Shown here in pieces: positions 29,533 through 38,179 of a DNA stretch of 64,000 nucleotides. The notes under the pieces were generated by a model. That model did not search any database. It was not told where the DNA came from and worked only from the letters and a program-made list of their open reading frames with translations. The position numbers and the translations under genes are program-made. Numbering within the stretch: the first letter of the stretch is position 1; every line of letters starts with the position of its first letter. The DNA is from Lewinellaceae bacterium (GTDB taxonomy: Bacteria > Bacteroidota > Bacteroidia > Chitinophagales > Saprospiraceae), in contig JACJYO010000001.1 in NCBI GenBank assembly GCA_020636075.1, positions 682,001-746,000 of the forward strand, in the 5' to 3' direction.

Positions 29533-32500
29533 TCAACGCGCCACCCGCACCATCCGCTTCGTCAACATCCCATACGGCGTCGTCAATTCATAAAACAACA
29601 CCCCGGAGGCTGCCAGACCATCCAGCCGCAGTTTTTCAACCGAATACCCCGCCGGGTAGTCCCCATTGTGTTGCCACAACAAGCGCCCCGTGGCATCGAA
29701 TACGCGCAACTGTGCATTGCAAGCGCCCGGCAGCACAAAACCAATTGCCGTTTCACCGGTAAACGGATTCGGCTGGTTTTGCAACAACAGGTACGTATGG
29801 CCATCCGGGTTTTGGGTATTGGTGAACGGACTGTAGTTCAACTCGAGCGCAGCCTGTTCCAACGCACTGTTGAATGCTGCCGCAGGCAGCACCTTGTCAT
29901 CCAGTTGCAACACCCCGCTGAGCAACTGACCCGATTGCAGGGCACTGAAATGCAAGCGGAATACCTCCGTGCCACCCGGCAGACTCACACCCGTGGATTT
30001 GGACCATACCGCCCGGATTTTTCCGGCAGCCAGACCAAACAAGCCAAAGTCGCCTTTTGTCAGTGGCAATACGCCCCCGGAAATCACTTCCACACTGTCG
30101 AACTGTAGTTGCTGCGGATCGAATTGCAAGCCAAACTGCCAGGCCGCCAGATCGTCGTAGGCATCGGCAGCCACGTTTACGACCACCGCTTCACCCTGTT
30201 CGAGCAGGCGGTCTTCGGCGCGCAACACCAGCGGCCCCGGACTGTTGGAACCACCGCCAAAGTTGGCCGGATCGGCAAAATTGGCAACCAGGTCGCCAAT
30301 CTTGATGCCGTAAAAGTCCTGGTTCAGCTGATCGGTTGTCACGCCGGTCAGTTCGATTTCTTCCGGGAAGCCCCAGGGCGGCAAAACGGGCGTCCAGGAT
30401 TGCGGTACGAAGCGCCAGGATTTGCTGAAAACATTGGCTGCAGCCGGGTTGCCGAGCAATAGCTGTTTGATCACGGTAGCGTCAAAGGTGGACAAGTAGT
30501 CACTCCGGTCCACATCGGCTGCGATCATTTGGTAGGCATTTGTGATCGGGTTTATTCCCGTCAGGTGTTGCTGGATCGCCAGGGCATCATTTACAAATAG
30601 GCCATTGTCAAAATTAATATCCTTGGATGGCGTCAGGGTGTAATTACCGGACAAGGCAGTTAAACTAAAGGTATACTCCCCGTTTACATCCGTCATTGCG
30701 CTGCCGGTGGCGCTGCCGCTCAGCACAACGGTAGCCTGTTCAACCGGCGAATTCGGGATGTTTGACCAGAGGATTGTCCCGCTGATCTCCTTGCAAGCTT
30801 GCACTGTAACGGTGAACATGCAATTGCTTTGCAAACTGGCGCCATCAGTGGCCGTATACGTCACTGTGGTGATACCGGCGTTGAAACTCAGGCCACTGGC
30901 CTGGCCGCTACCACTGCCGGTTGTAGCCCCGCTGAGCGCATAGGTCAGGGCTGGCACACCACAATTATCCGAGGGTACCGCATCGATACCGGCAACTATA
31001 GCCGAGCAGGGGCTCGCCATTGCGGGCGGCACGTTTTGATTGGCCGGACAAGTGACGGCCGGCGGCTGGTTGTCGATGACCGTAATAGTTAACTGGCAGG
31101 AATTGGTAATGCCCGCGGCATCGGTAGCCGTCCAGGTGACCGTTGTAGCGCCCTGACCGAATACTCCGGCTGTGCTGCACGATGCTGTGAAATCGTTCGC
31201 TGTTCCGTACTGATAGGTTGGCTGGGAAGAAAACACCCAACTGGCGGGTTCCATATTTTGGATGCTGCCATCGTTCGAATTTCCGGAATTGTCCACCAGG
31301 ATATTCCCCGAACCCTCGTCCATCCGGTAATACGCGAGTAGCGCCGGGTGATCGACGGGGATCAATTGATCCTTGGCGCAGTCAATTTCATCCGCACTGC
31401 GGGCAATATTCCAAATTCTGATCTCATCTATTGTTCCGTCGAAATACCAGTCGTCGTTGTGGTTCCGACCGATTTCCAATTCCGGCGCGCTGCTAAAATT
31501 GTTCACCGTTGATGCCGAAGTGGCTTCCAATATACCGTCGAGGTATAGGCGGATTTTACTATCCGGGCCTTTTACCGCCGCGAAATGGTGCCAGTTTCCA
31601 TCATTGACCGCCGTAGAAGTGTATAAATTTTCCCCACCCGAAAGACCGGACGGTTCCCGATGTAAAAACCGCAGAGTGCCGTTTATGCCCATAATCATAA
31701 TGTGCAGGTAACTGTTGGAGGAACCAGTGGGGAAGCCGTCCAGAATCACCTGATTTAATCCGGTCAAACTGTTTTTAAACCAGCCTTCAATTGTATAGTC
31801 TGCTCCTGAAAGTCCGCTCACCGGATTGATGGACACAAACTCGTTTACACCATCAAAATCCAGGGCAGTGCCACCGGATATACTGCAATTATCAGAAACC
31901 GTAGGTGTTGGAATCGTAACCAGCGCAGTACACTCGTCGGGGTCGTTGGTTATGGTGATATTGGCCGGACAATTGATCGCCGGCGGCTGGTTGTCCGTCA
32001 CCGTCACTGTAAACACACAGGTCGGTGTTCCACAAGCATTTGTCGCGGTCACCGTCACGGTGGTGTTGCCAGCGTTGAAGGTTGATCCGCTGCCCGTGCC
32101 GCTGCCGCTGCCGGTAGTTGCGCCTGTGACAGCATACGTCAGCACAGGCGTGGGAGTGCCGCTGGCCACCACGCTGTAGGTTACTACGGCGGCGCATTGG
32201 CCGGTAGCGGTGTTGGCCGTCACCGGTGCAGCCGGGCAAGTGGTAAAGGTGGGTAGGGTACACACCTCCATCGTTATCTGATTGCTCGTAGCCGTGGAAG
32301 GATTGGCGCAGGGGTCACTGCTGGTCATGACCACCGTGATCACGTCGCCGTTGGCGAGGGTGGCATCGGTGTACATGGGGCTGTCGGCGCCTACGTTGAG
32401 GTTATTTTTCTTCCACTGATAGGCGGGCGTGGCGCCGCCGTTGGTGGGCGTGGCGGTGAAGGTCACGCTCGTGCCGGCGCTGATGCTGTTGCCAGGGTTG

Positions 32501-34482
32501 GCGGCGATGGAGACGGCCGGGAGGGCACCCGGATTGGTCATGACCCGGTTGATGCCATCGTATGCCACGGCCACAAACAAGCCATTGCCATACGTCACTG
32601 ACCACCAATTGCTTGCCTCTGCGGCGGTGCGAGCGGTCCAGGTGATGCCATCCGGGCTGGTCATGACACGGTTGACGCCACCATACGCCACAGCCACAAA
32701 CAAGCCATTGCCATACGTCACTGACCACCATGGGTTTGCCTCCGGGGCGCTTTGGGCGGTCCAGTTGATGCCATCTGGGCTGGTCATGACACGGTTGACG
32801 CCACTAGTTGACAGTGCCACAAACAAGCCATTGCCATACGTCACCGATATCCATGGGTTTGCCTCCGCGGCGCTGCGGGCGGTCCAGGTGATGCCATCCG
32901 GGCTGGTCATGACACGGTTGGTGCCATTGTCTGCCACTGCCACAAACAAGCCATTGCCATACGTCACAGAATTCCAATTGTTTGCCTCCGCGGCACTGCG
33001 GGCGGTCCAGGTGATGCCATCCGGGCTGGTCATGACACGGTTGACGCCACTTCCTGCCACGGCCACAAACAAGCCATTGCCATACGTCACAGAATACCAA
33101 CTGTTTGCCGCCGCCGCGTTGCGGCCGGTCCAGGTAATGCCATCCGGGCTGGTCATGACACGGTTGTTCGCGCCGTTATATGCCATTGCCACAAACAAGC
33201 CATTGCCATACGTCACAGAATTCCATGGGTTGACATCCGCGGCGGTGCGGGCGGTCCAGGTATTGCCATCCGGGCTGGTCATGACACGGTTGTTGCCATT
33301 CACTGCCACTGCCACAAACAAGCCATTGCCATACGTCACTGACGACCACGAGTTTGCCTCCGCGGCGCTTTGAGCGGTCCAGTTGATGCCATCGGGGAGG
33401 CAGGAGTACACCTCCATTGCGATCGGATTGCTCGTGGCCGCGGCGGGATCGGCGCAGGAGGCACTGCTGGTCATGACTACCGTGATCACGTCGCCATTCG
33501 CGAGGGCAGCATCGATGAAGGTGGGGCTGTCGGCGCCTACGTTTACATTATTTTTCTTCCATTGATAGGCCGGCGTGGCGCCGCCGTTGATGGGCGTGGC
33601 GGTGAAGGTCACGCTCGTGCCGGGGGTAATAGCAAAGCCGGGATTGGCGGCGATGGAAACAGCGGGCGTGACGGCATTTCCTGTCCCCTGAATATCAAAA
33701 TTGTACGGGTTTTCATCGCTGTCGTCATTATCGATGTTCACCGTAGCCGAGCGCAAGCCCGTAGCCGAGGGGTCGAAGGTGACCGTGAAGGTGGTAGCGT
33801 TGCCGCCGTTTATGGTCGCCGGCAGGGTAATGCCGCCCACGGTAAAATCGGCCATTTCGGCGCCGGTGATGGTGATCCCGGCTGCCGGAATAGTCAGGTC
33901 GCCCGTGCCGGTATTTTCGATGGTGAAGGTGCGGACTACCGTGCCGCCGCTCACACAGGCATTTTCAAAATCCGTATGGTCAGCCGCGTCGGGCGTAACG
34001 TCGCCGTCGGCGATGCTCACGCTGTTGCCTTGCAGGTTGATTTCGGGGGCAGATGCGGTGAAGGTGTACTGCGCGATAAATATATCGCCGCTCGAAGCCA
34101 CCGCCGTGCGGTTGCTGGTGCCCACGCCCGGGTCGAAGTCCACCGTTTCGTCGAAGCGCCCGCCTGCGGCGACTTTTCCGGCGGCGCCGGCCGCGATGCA
34201 GTAACCGATGTCACCATTCGTGCTACCAACTCGCATGGCTTCCACGTAATTGCCTGAGGCGTCGTATTTGGCGATAAAATGTCCTGATTGCCCGCGCTCG
34301 ACAGGGTCGCCGTGCTCCTCCGGGGTCAAAATCCACGTTCGTGATCCAATAAATTGACCCGTCACATGCACGTTGCCGCCCCGTCCAACGCAAGGCCGTA
34401 GCCAATGTCGTTGCTCGTGCCGCCTACCCGGTTGGCCCCACATAATTGCCTGAGGCGTCGTATTTGGCGATAAATATGTCAT
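29533..34482 (-). CDS. T9SS type A surface protein, C-terminal 2/3 of a frameshifted gene with 34822-36978
   Basis: 1,649 codons, but the first ~65 are read out of frame: MTYLSPNTTPQ is a shifted reading of DIFIAKYDASG. The true product almost certainly continues from the gene starting at 36978. Domains: the last SBBP repeats (to about 160), choice-of-anchor D (about 164-264), an Ig-like segment, seven SVTYGNGLFVAVA repeats (about 361-650), a second Ig-like segment, HYR, LamG (about 870-1090), HYR, a carboxypeptidase-regulatory-like fold (about 1230-1295), a dockerin-like pair (about 1293-1347, DVDRSDYLSTFDA), a cohesin-like domain (about 1414-1544) and a T9SS type A sorting domain (about 1561-1649, NQPNPFTGETAIGF). 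It is the only protein here with a visible T9SS tail, so it is predicted to be exported through the outer membrane and cell-anchored. Confidence 0.85.
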   Translation of the reverse strand: MTYLSPNTTPQAIMWGQPGRRHEQRHWLRPCVGRGGNVHVTGQFIGSRTWILTPEEHGDPVERGQSGHFIAKYDASGNYVEAMRVGSTNGDIGYCIAAGAAGKVAAGGRFDETVDFDPGVGTSNRTAVASSGDIFIAQYTFTASAPEINLQGNSVSIADGDVTPDAADHTDFENACVSGGTVVRTFTIENTGTGDLTIPAAGITITGAEMADFTVGGITLPATINGGNATTFTVTFDPSATGLRSATVNIDNDDSDENPYNFDIQGTGNAVTPAVSIAANPGFAITPGTSVTFTATPINGGATPAYQWKKNNVNVGADSPTFIDAALANGDVITVVMTSSASCADPAAATSNPIAMEVYSCLPDGINWTAQSAAEANSWSSVTYGNGLFVAVAVNGNNRVMTSPDGNTWTARTAADVNPWNSVTYGNGLFVAMAYNGANNRVMTSPDGITWTGRNAAAANSWYSVTYGNGLFVAVAGSGVNRVMTSPDGITWTARSAAEANNWNSVTYGNGLFVAVADNGTNRVMTSPDGITWTARSAAEANPWISVTYGNGLFVALSTSGVNRVMTSPDGINWTAQSAPEANPWWSVTYGNGLFVAVAYGGVNRVMTSPDGITWTARTAAEASNWWSVTYGNGLFVAVAYDGINRVMTNPGALPAVSIAANPGNSISAGTSVTFTATPTNGGATPAYQWKKNNLNVGADSPMYTDATLANGDVITVVMTSSDPCANPSTATSNQITMEVCTLPTFTTCPAAPVTANTATGQCAAVVTYSVVASGTPTPVLTYAVTGATTGSGSGTGSGSTFNAGNTTVTVTATNACGTPTCVFTVTVTDNQPPAINCPANITITNDPDECTALVTIPTPTVSDNCSISGGTALDFDGVNEFVSINPVSGLSGADYTIEGWFKNSLTGLNQVILDGFPTGSSNSYLHIMIMGINGTLRFLHREPSGLSGGENLYTSTAVNDGNWHHFAAVKGPDSKIRLYLDGILEATSASTVNNFSSAPELEIGRNHNDDWYFDGTIDEIRIWNIARSADEIDCAKDQLIPVDHPALLAYYRMDEGSGNILVDNSGNSNDGSIQNMEPASWVFSSQPTYQYGTANDFTASCSTAGVFGQGATTVTWTATDAAGITNSCQLTITVIDNQPPAVTCPANQNVPPAMASPCSAIVAGIDAVPSDNCGVPALTYALSGATTGSGSGQASGLSFNAGITTVTYTATDGASLQSNCMFTVTVQACKEISGTILWSNIPNSPVEQATVVLSGSATGSAMTDVNGEYTFSLTALSGNYTLTPSKDINFDNGLFVNDALAIQQHLTGINPITNAYQMIAADVDRSDYLSTFDATVIKQLLLGNPAAANVFSKSWRFVPQSWTPVLPPWGFPEEIELTGVTTDQLNQDFYGIKIGDLVANFADPANFGGGSNSPGPLVLRAEDRLLEQGEAVVVNVAADAYDDLAAWQFGLQFDPQQLQFDSVEVISGGVLPLTKGDFGLFGLAAGKIRAVWSKSTGVSLPGGTEVFRLHFSALQSGQLLSGVLQLDDKVLPAAAFNSALEQAALELNYSPFTNTQNPDGHTYLLLQNQPNPFTGETAIGFVLPGACNAQLRVFDATGRLLWQHNGDYPAGYSVEKLRLDGLAASGVLFYELTTPYGMLTKRMVRVAR
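32535..33400 (-). repeat. Seven ~123-bp near-identical coding tandem repeats
   Basis: The phrase coding YGNGLFVA recurs about every 123 bp, each followed by a segment coding RVMTSPDGITWTA. Copies differ at few bases, mostly in the linker. Seven units fit a seven-bladed propeller, and the low divergence points to recent expansion or conversion. Confidence 0.9.
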
Positions 34483-34925
34483 TACTCCCCGCGCTCGTCA
34501 GGGGCGCCGTGCCCATTCCAGGGTTAAAATCCACGTTCGTGCCTGCAAAATGACCCGTCACGTGCACATTGCCGCTGCCGTCCACGACAAGGCCGTAGCC
34601 AACGTCGTTGCCCGTGCCGCCTACCCGATTGGCCCACAAATAATTACCGAGGCGTCGTATTTGGCGATAAATATGTCATCACTACCCCCGCGCTCGACAG
34701 GGGCGCCGCTACCATTCCAGGGTCGAAATCAACGTTCGTGCCTGCAAAATAACCCGTCACGTGCACATTGCCGCTGCCGTCCAACGACAAGGCCGTAGCC
34801 AATGTCGTTACTTCGTGGCGCCTACCCGCTTGGCCCACAAATAATTACCCGAGGCGTCGTATTTGGCGATAAAGACGTCAATGCTGCCCGCGCTCGACAG
34901 GGGCGCCGTGCCGGACCAGGGTCGA
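34290..34925 (-). other. Cluster of single-base indels disrupting SBBP repeats
   Basis: Compared with the intact repeat copies at 34930-36978, this ~640-bp stretch has about ten one-base losses or gains, many in G or T runs (for example near 34920, 34835, 34790, 34690, 34655, 34440, 34380, 34345, 34310 and 34290). All three minus-strand frames carry pieces of the same repeat (GNVHVTGxFxGTNVDFDPG). Restoring frame would join 34822-36978 to 29533-34482 and give 14 SBBP repeats. This is either a poor consensus over a tandem repeat or recent inactivation; I favour the former. Confidence 0.85.
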
Positions 34926-36978
34926 AATCAACGTTCGCACCCTGAAAAAAACCCGTCACGTACACATTCCCGCTCCCGTCCAGGGCAAGGCCGAGACCTT
35001 GGTCGTTGCTCGTGCCGCCTATCCGCTTGGCCCATATATAATTGCCCGAAGCGTCGTATTTGGCGATAAACATGTCATTACTCCCCGCGCTCGACAGGGG
35101 CGCCAAGCCCCCTCCGGGGTCGAAATCCACGTTCGTGCCGAGAAAATAACCCGTCACGTATACGTTGCCGCTACCATCCACAGCAATGCCGTAGCCAACG
35201 TCGGGGCTTGTGCCGCCTATCCGTTTGGCCCATAAATAATTGCCCAAGGCGTCGTATTTGGCGATAAATATGTCATTATTGCCAGCGCTCGCCAGGTACG
35301 CAGTGCCGGGGCCGGGATCGAAATCCACAGACAAACCCTGAAAAGAACCCGTCGCATACACATTGCCCGAGGCATCGCGCGCGATGGCCCGGCATTCCAT
35401 CAGAGCAGGTGTCGGGCTGGTGTTGTTGTATTGCCCCCAGTTTACAGCCCAGTCGTAGTTTCCGGCTGCGGATAGCCGGAGGGCAAAAGCGTCAGAATAG
35501 CTGGCCCCGGCGCTCAATTCGGCCGTGCCGGCTCCGGGGTCGAAATCCACGTTTGTGTTGTAAAAAGAACCCGTCACGTGCACGTTCCCGCTGCCGTCCA
35601 CGGCAAGGCCGTAGCCTTGGTCGATGCTTGTGCCACCGACCCGCCTGGCCCACACATAATTGCCCGAGGCGTCGTATTTGGCGATAAAGATGTCATCGTT
35701 CCCCGCACTCGAAAGGTTCGCCGTGCTACCACCGGGGTCGAAATCAACGTTCGTGCCCTGAAAAAAACCCGTCACGTGTACGTTGCCGCTGCCGTCCAAC
35801 GCAAGGCCGTTGCCATAATTGTTACCTGTATTGCCTACCTGTTTGGCCCACACATAATTGCCTGAGGCGTTGTATTTGGCAATAAATATGTCAGCATTGC
35901 CCACGCTCGTCAGGTTCACTGTGCCTGCGCCGGGGTCAAAATCCACCGTTGCCTGAAAAAAACCCGTCACGTGCACATTCCCGCTCCCGTCTACGGCAAG
36001 GCTATAGCCAGCGTCGCCACTCGTGCCGCCTACCCGGTTGGCCCACACATAGTTGCCTGAGGCGTCGTATTTGGCAATAAATGTATCACCATTGCCCGCG
36101 TCCGTCAGGTTCACCGTGCCTGCGCCGGGGTCGAAATCAGCCGTGCCAGTAAAATAGCCCGTCACATGCACATTCCCGCTGCCATCTACAGCAAGGGCGT
36201 AGCCAATATCGCCTAGTCCGTTTGAGGAGCCTACCCGATTGGCCCACACATAATTGCCCGAGGCGTCGTATTTGGCGAAAAAGATGTCAGCAGTGAACGA
36301 GTTGCTTGAAAGATTTACTATGCCCGGGCCCGGGTCGAAATCCACGTTATTGCCCCGAAAAGAGCCCGTCAAGTGCACATTCCCGCTCCCGTCCACGGCA
36401 ATGCCCCTGCCTTGTTCGCCACTTGTGCCGCCTACCCGCTTGGCCCACACATAGTTGCCTGAGGCATCGTATTTAGCGAAAAATATGTCAACACCGCCCG
36501 CGCTCGACAGGTTCTCCGTGCCGGGCCCAGGGTCGAAATCAACGTTCGATCCACTAAAATAACCCGTCACGTGTACATTCCCGCTGCCATCCACAGCGAG
36601 GCCGTAGCCAATGTCGCCGCCCGTGTCGCCTATCCGGTTAGCCCATACGTAGTTGCCCGAGGCATCGTATTTGGCGATAAAGATGTCATCACCGCCTGCG
36701 CTCGTCAGGTTCGCCGTGCCAGGCCCGGGGTCGAAATCGGCCGTGCCGGCAAAAGATCCCGTCACGTACACATTGCCCAAGGCATCGTAGGCGACGGCGT
36801 AGCCTTGATCTGCATCGCCGATGAAGGATTGGGAAAAGGGTTGGTTTACCCAGTCGAGCGTTTGGGCGGAAGCAACGCCCGCTGCCAGCAGCAGCACAAG
36901 GGCCGGCCCGCCGCCAAAGAACAGGGTACGGAAAAAAGCGGGGAATCGGGAAACAAGTACTTGTGGTTTCATAAGCAT
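34822..36978 (-). CDS. N-terminal part of SBBP beta-propeller surface protein (interrupted by frameshift)
   Basis: 718 codons. A signal peptide lies after a long N-region (ALVLLLAAGVASAQ, about residues 26-39). About ten SBBP repeats follow (pattern DGSGNVHVTGYFxGTNVDFDPG ... DIFIAKYDASGNYVWAKRVGG). Residues from about 685 on (PARRPCRARAA...) are the repeat read in a wrong frame after a lost base near 34920. The seventh repeat is divergent (SDAFALRLSAAGNYDW) and may close a first seven-bladed propeller. If the indels downstream are sequence errors, this is the start of a single ~2,480-codon gene (36978 to 29533) that ends in a T9SS type A domain. The role is inferred as cell-surface binding. 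Confidence 0.88.
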   Translation of the reverse strand: MLMKPQVLVSRFPAFFRTLFFGGGPALVLLLAAGVASAQTLDWVNQPFSQSFIGDADQGYAVAYDALGNVYVTGSFAGTADFDPGPGTANLTSAGGDDIFIAKYDASGNYVWANRIGDTGGDIGYGLAVDGSGNVHVTGYFSGSNVDFDPGPGTENLSSAGGVDIFFAKYDASGNYVWAKRVGGTSGEQGRGIAVDGSGNVHLTGSFRGNNVDFDPGPGIVNLSSNSFTADIFFAKYDASGNYVWANRVGSSNGLGDIGYALAVDGSGNVHVTGYFTGTADFDPGAGTVNLTDAGNGDTFIAKYDASGNYVWANRVGGTSGDAGYSLAVDGSGNVHVTGFFQATVDFDPGAGTVNLTSVGNADIFIAKYNASGNYVWAKQVGNTGNNYGNGLALDGSGNVHVTGFFQGTNVDFDPGGSTANLSSAGNDDIFIAKYDASGNYVWARRVGGTSIDQGYGLAVDGSGNVHVTGSFYNTNVDFDPGAGTAELSAGASYSDAFALRLSAAGNYDWAVNWGQYNNTSPTPALMECRAIARDASGNVYATGSFQGLSVDFDPGPGTAYLASAGNNDIFIAKYDALGNYLWAKRIGGTSPDVGYGIAVDGSGNVYVTGYFLGTNVDFDPGGGLAPLSSAGSNDMFIAKYDASGNYIWAKRIGGTSNDQGLGLALDGSGNVYVTGFFQGANVDFDPGPARRPCRARAALTSLSPNTTPRVIICGPSG

Positions 36979-37072
36979 GTATAAATAAACAATACCGCTC
37001 CACCCGGCAGGGCCTGCCGGATACGCGGTTTCTGAAAATATGCTATGTTAAAACTCCCGCCAGATGCGGGAA

Positions 37073-37150
37073 AAAAGGAGAGCGAAAAAATGCCTTATGC
37101 TTCGGCATTCGACCCTCATGAGTTAATACGGATTACACAAAGGATTAAAA
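37073..37150. repeat. Dispersed ~80-bp intergenic element, copy 3
   Basis: Has a CCCGCCAGATGCGGG hairpin directly before AAAAAAGGAGAGCGAAA, and ends TTAATACGGATTACACAAAGGATTAAA. It lies 95 bp upstream of the SBBP gene start at 36978 and in the 3' region of the AraC-type gene. Confidence 0.62.
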
Positions 37151-37241
37151 AAACAAGTTGGCCAAAAATATGGTCTTCGAAACCACGCGATGTACAAACC
37201 TGAGCTAAAATTCAGGCCAATCCCCCTGAAAATCGGGCCGC

Positions 37242-37892
37242 CTAATCCAACGGCGCCTTTCCAAAACGCTCCCGGTAAAGCCTCGACAGGTAGTTACTCG
37301 TTCGGAAGCCCACCGCTGCCGCTACGTTGTTGAGGTTCGTGGCTTCCCCGGAATTTATTTTTTCACGCGCCACCAACAATCGAATCTCCCGAATATATTC
37401 ATTCACCGACAAGCCGGTGCAGGCCCGCATTTTTCGATACAAACTCTTGCGGCTCATGCGCATCAGTTTGGCCAGATGGTCGATATTGAAATGGGAATCT
37501 GCCATATGTTCCCGAACGGTTGTTTCCACCAACATCAGCCATTCCGCATCCGCCGTATGCCCGTCCGCAGCCTGGTCGCCGGCATTGTCGGCCGACACTG
37601 CCTTCCGGTGTTTGTGGTAAAATTTGAGCAGGCTGCGGATTTGGTCCAGCATTTCTTCCTGCAGCATAGCCTTGTCATTTCCGGGCGATCTTTCGCGGGG
37701 AAGCAGTGCAGCGAGTTGGGTTTTTAATTTGTTCAACTCCCGCAGCGCTACGGCTTGTTCCTCGTGCCGTTGCCGGTACTTCACCAGCAAACGGCTCGAT
37801 TGCCGGGCCTTCAAATAAAGCGCTGCAAGGAGTATCAGCATTCCCACAATCAGCGCGATCGGCAGTAACTTAAGTAGCATCATTTGGAACAC
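37242..37892 (-). CDS. Membrane-anchored AraC-family transcriptional regulator
   Basis: 216 aa. Residues about 5-27 form one transmembrane segment (LLPIALIVGMLILLAALYL), followed by a charged, coiled-coil-prone stretch (about 28-95) and a C-terminal AraC/XylS DNA-binding domain (about 115-216) with its two helix-turn-helix units (FNIDHLAKLMRMSRKSLYRKMRACTG... and NNVAAAVGFRTSNYLSRLYRERFGKAP). This layout resembles the C-terminal end of hybrid two-component or tetratricopeptide AraC regulators, but the periplasmic sensor and kinase parts are absent. It sits between surface-protein genes on the same strand, so control of that locus is a reasonable inference only. Confidence 0.88.
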   Translation of the reverse strand: MFQMMLLKLLPIALIVGMLILLAALYLKARQSSRLLVKYRQRHEEQAVALRELNKLKTQLAALLPRERSPGNDKAMLQEEMLDQIRSLLKFYHKHRKAVSADNAGDQAADGHTADAEWLMLVETTVREHMADSHFNIDHLAKLMRMSRKSLYRKMRACTGLSVNEYIREIRLLVAREKINSGEATNLNNVAAAVGFRTSNYLSRLYRERFGKAPLD

Positions 37893-38006
37893 TTAATTGA
37901 TTAAAAATCAATACCCCACAAAATTCCAACATTGCACGGAGCTGAATCCGTCAATCTGGTAGCTGAATCCGTCAAATTTGCGGGAAAAGCGGGTTTGTTG
38001 GTGATT

Positions 38007-38174
38007 TACGAATTACGATTTACGAATTACGATTGGTTCACCTTTGCGAAATGGGTATGTTTTCAATCTACTCAAACATTGTAGGTATGTGAAAATCTAT
38101 CAAACCACAGAATGGTGAACCAATCGTAATTCGTAATTCGTAATTCGTAATTCGTAATTCGTAATTCGTAATTC
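38007..38174. repeat. Intergenic repeat: 23-bp inverted arms plus seven GTAATTC units
   Basis: 38020-38042 and 38114-38136 are perfect inverted repeats containing CGATTGGTTCACC / GGTGAACCAATCG. The right arm continues as seven tandem GTAATTC units (38126-38174) ending a few bases from the stop of the FG-GAP gene. A related copy is at 60210-60308. Confidence 0.85.
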
Positions 38175-38179
38175 GTAAA

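Noticed and set aside
32535..33400. Regular repeats resembling a CRISPR array
   Set aside because: The units are contiguous coding sequence in frame, without unique spacers.
34644..34838. 64-aa and 71-aa minus-strand ORFs in the SBBP region
   Set aside because: They are pieces of one interrupted gene, described in the indel entry, not separate genes.
38126..38174. GTAATTC units as a CRISPR or origin iteron
   Set aside because: No spacers, too short a unit, and part of an inverted repeat found elsewhere; no replication gene nearby.
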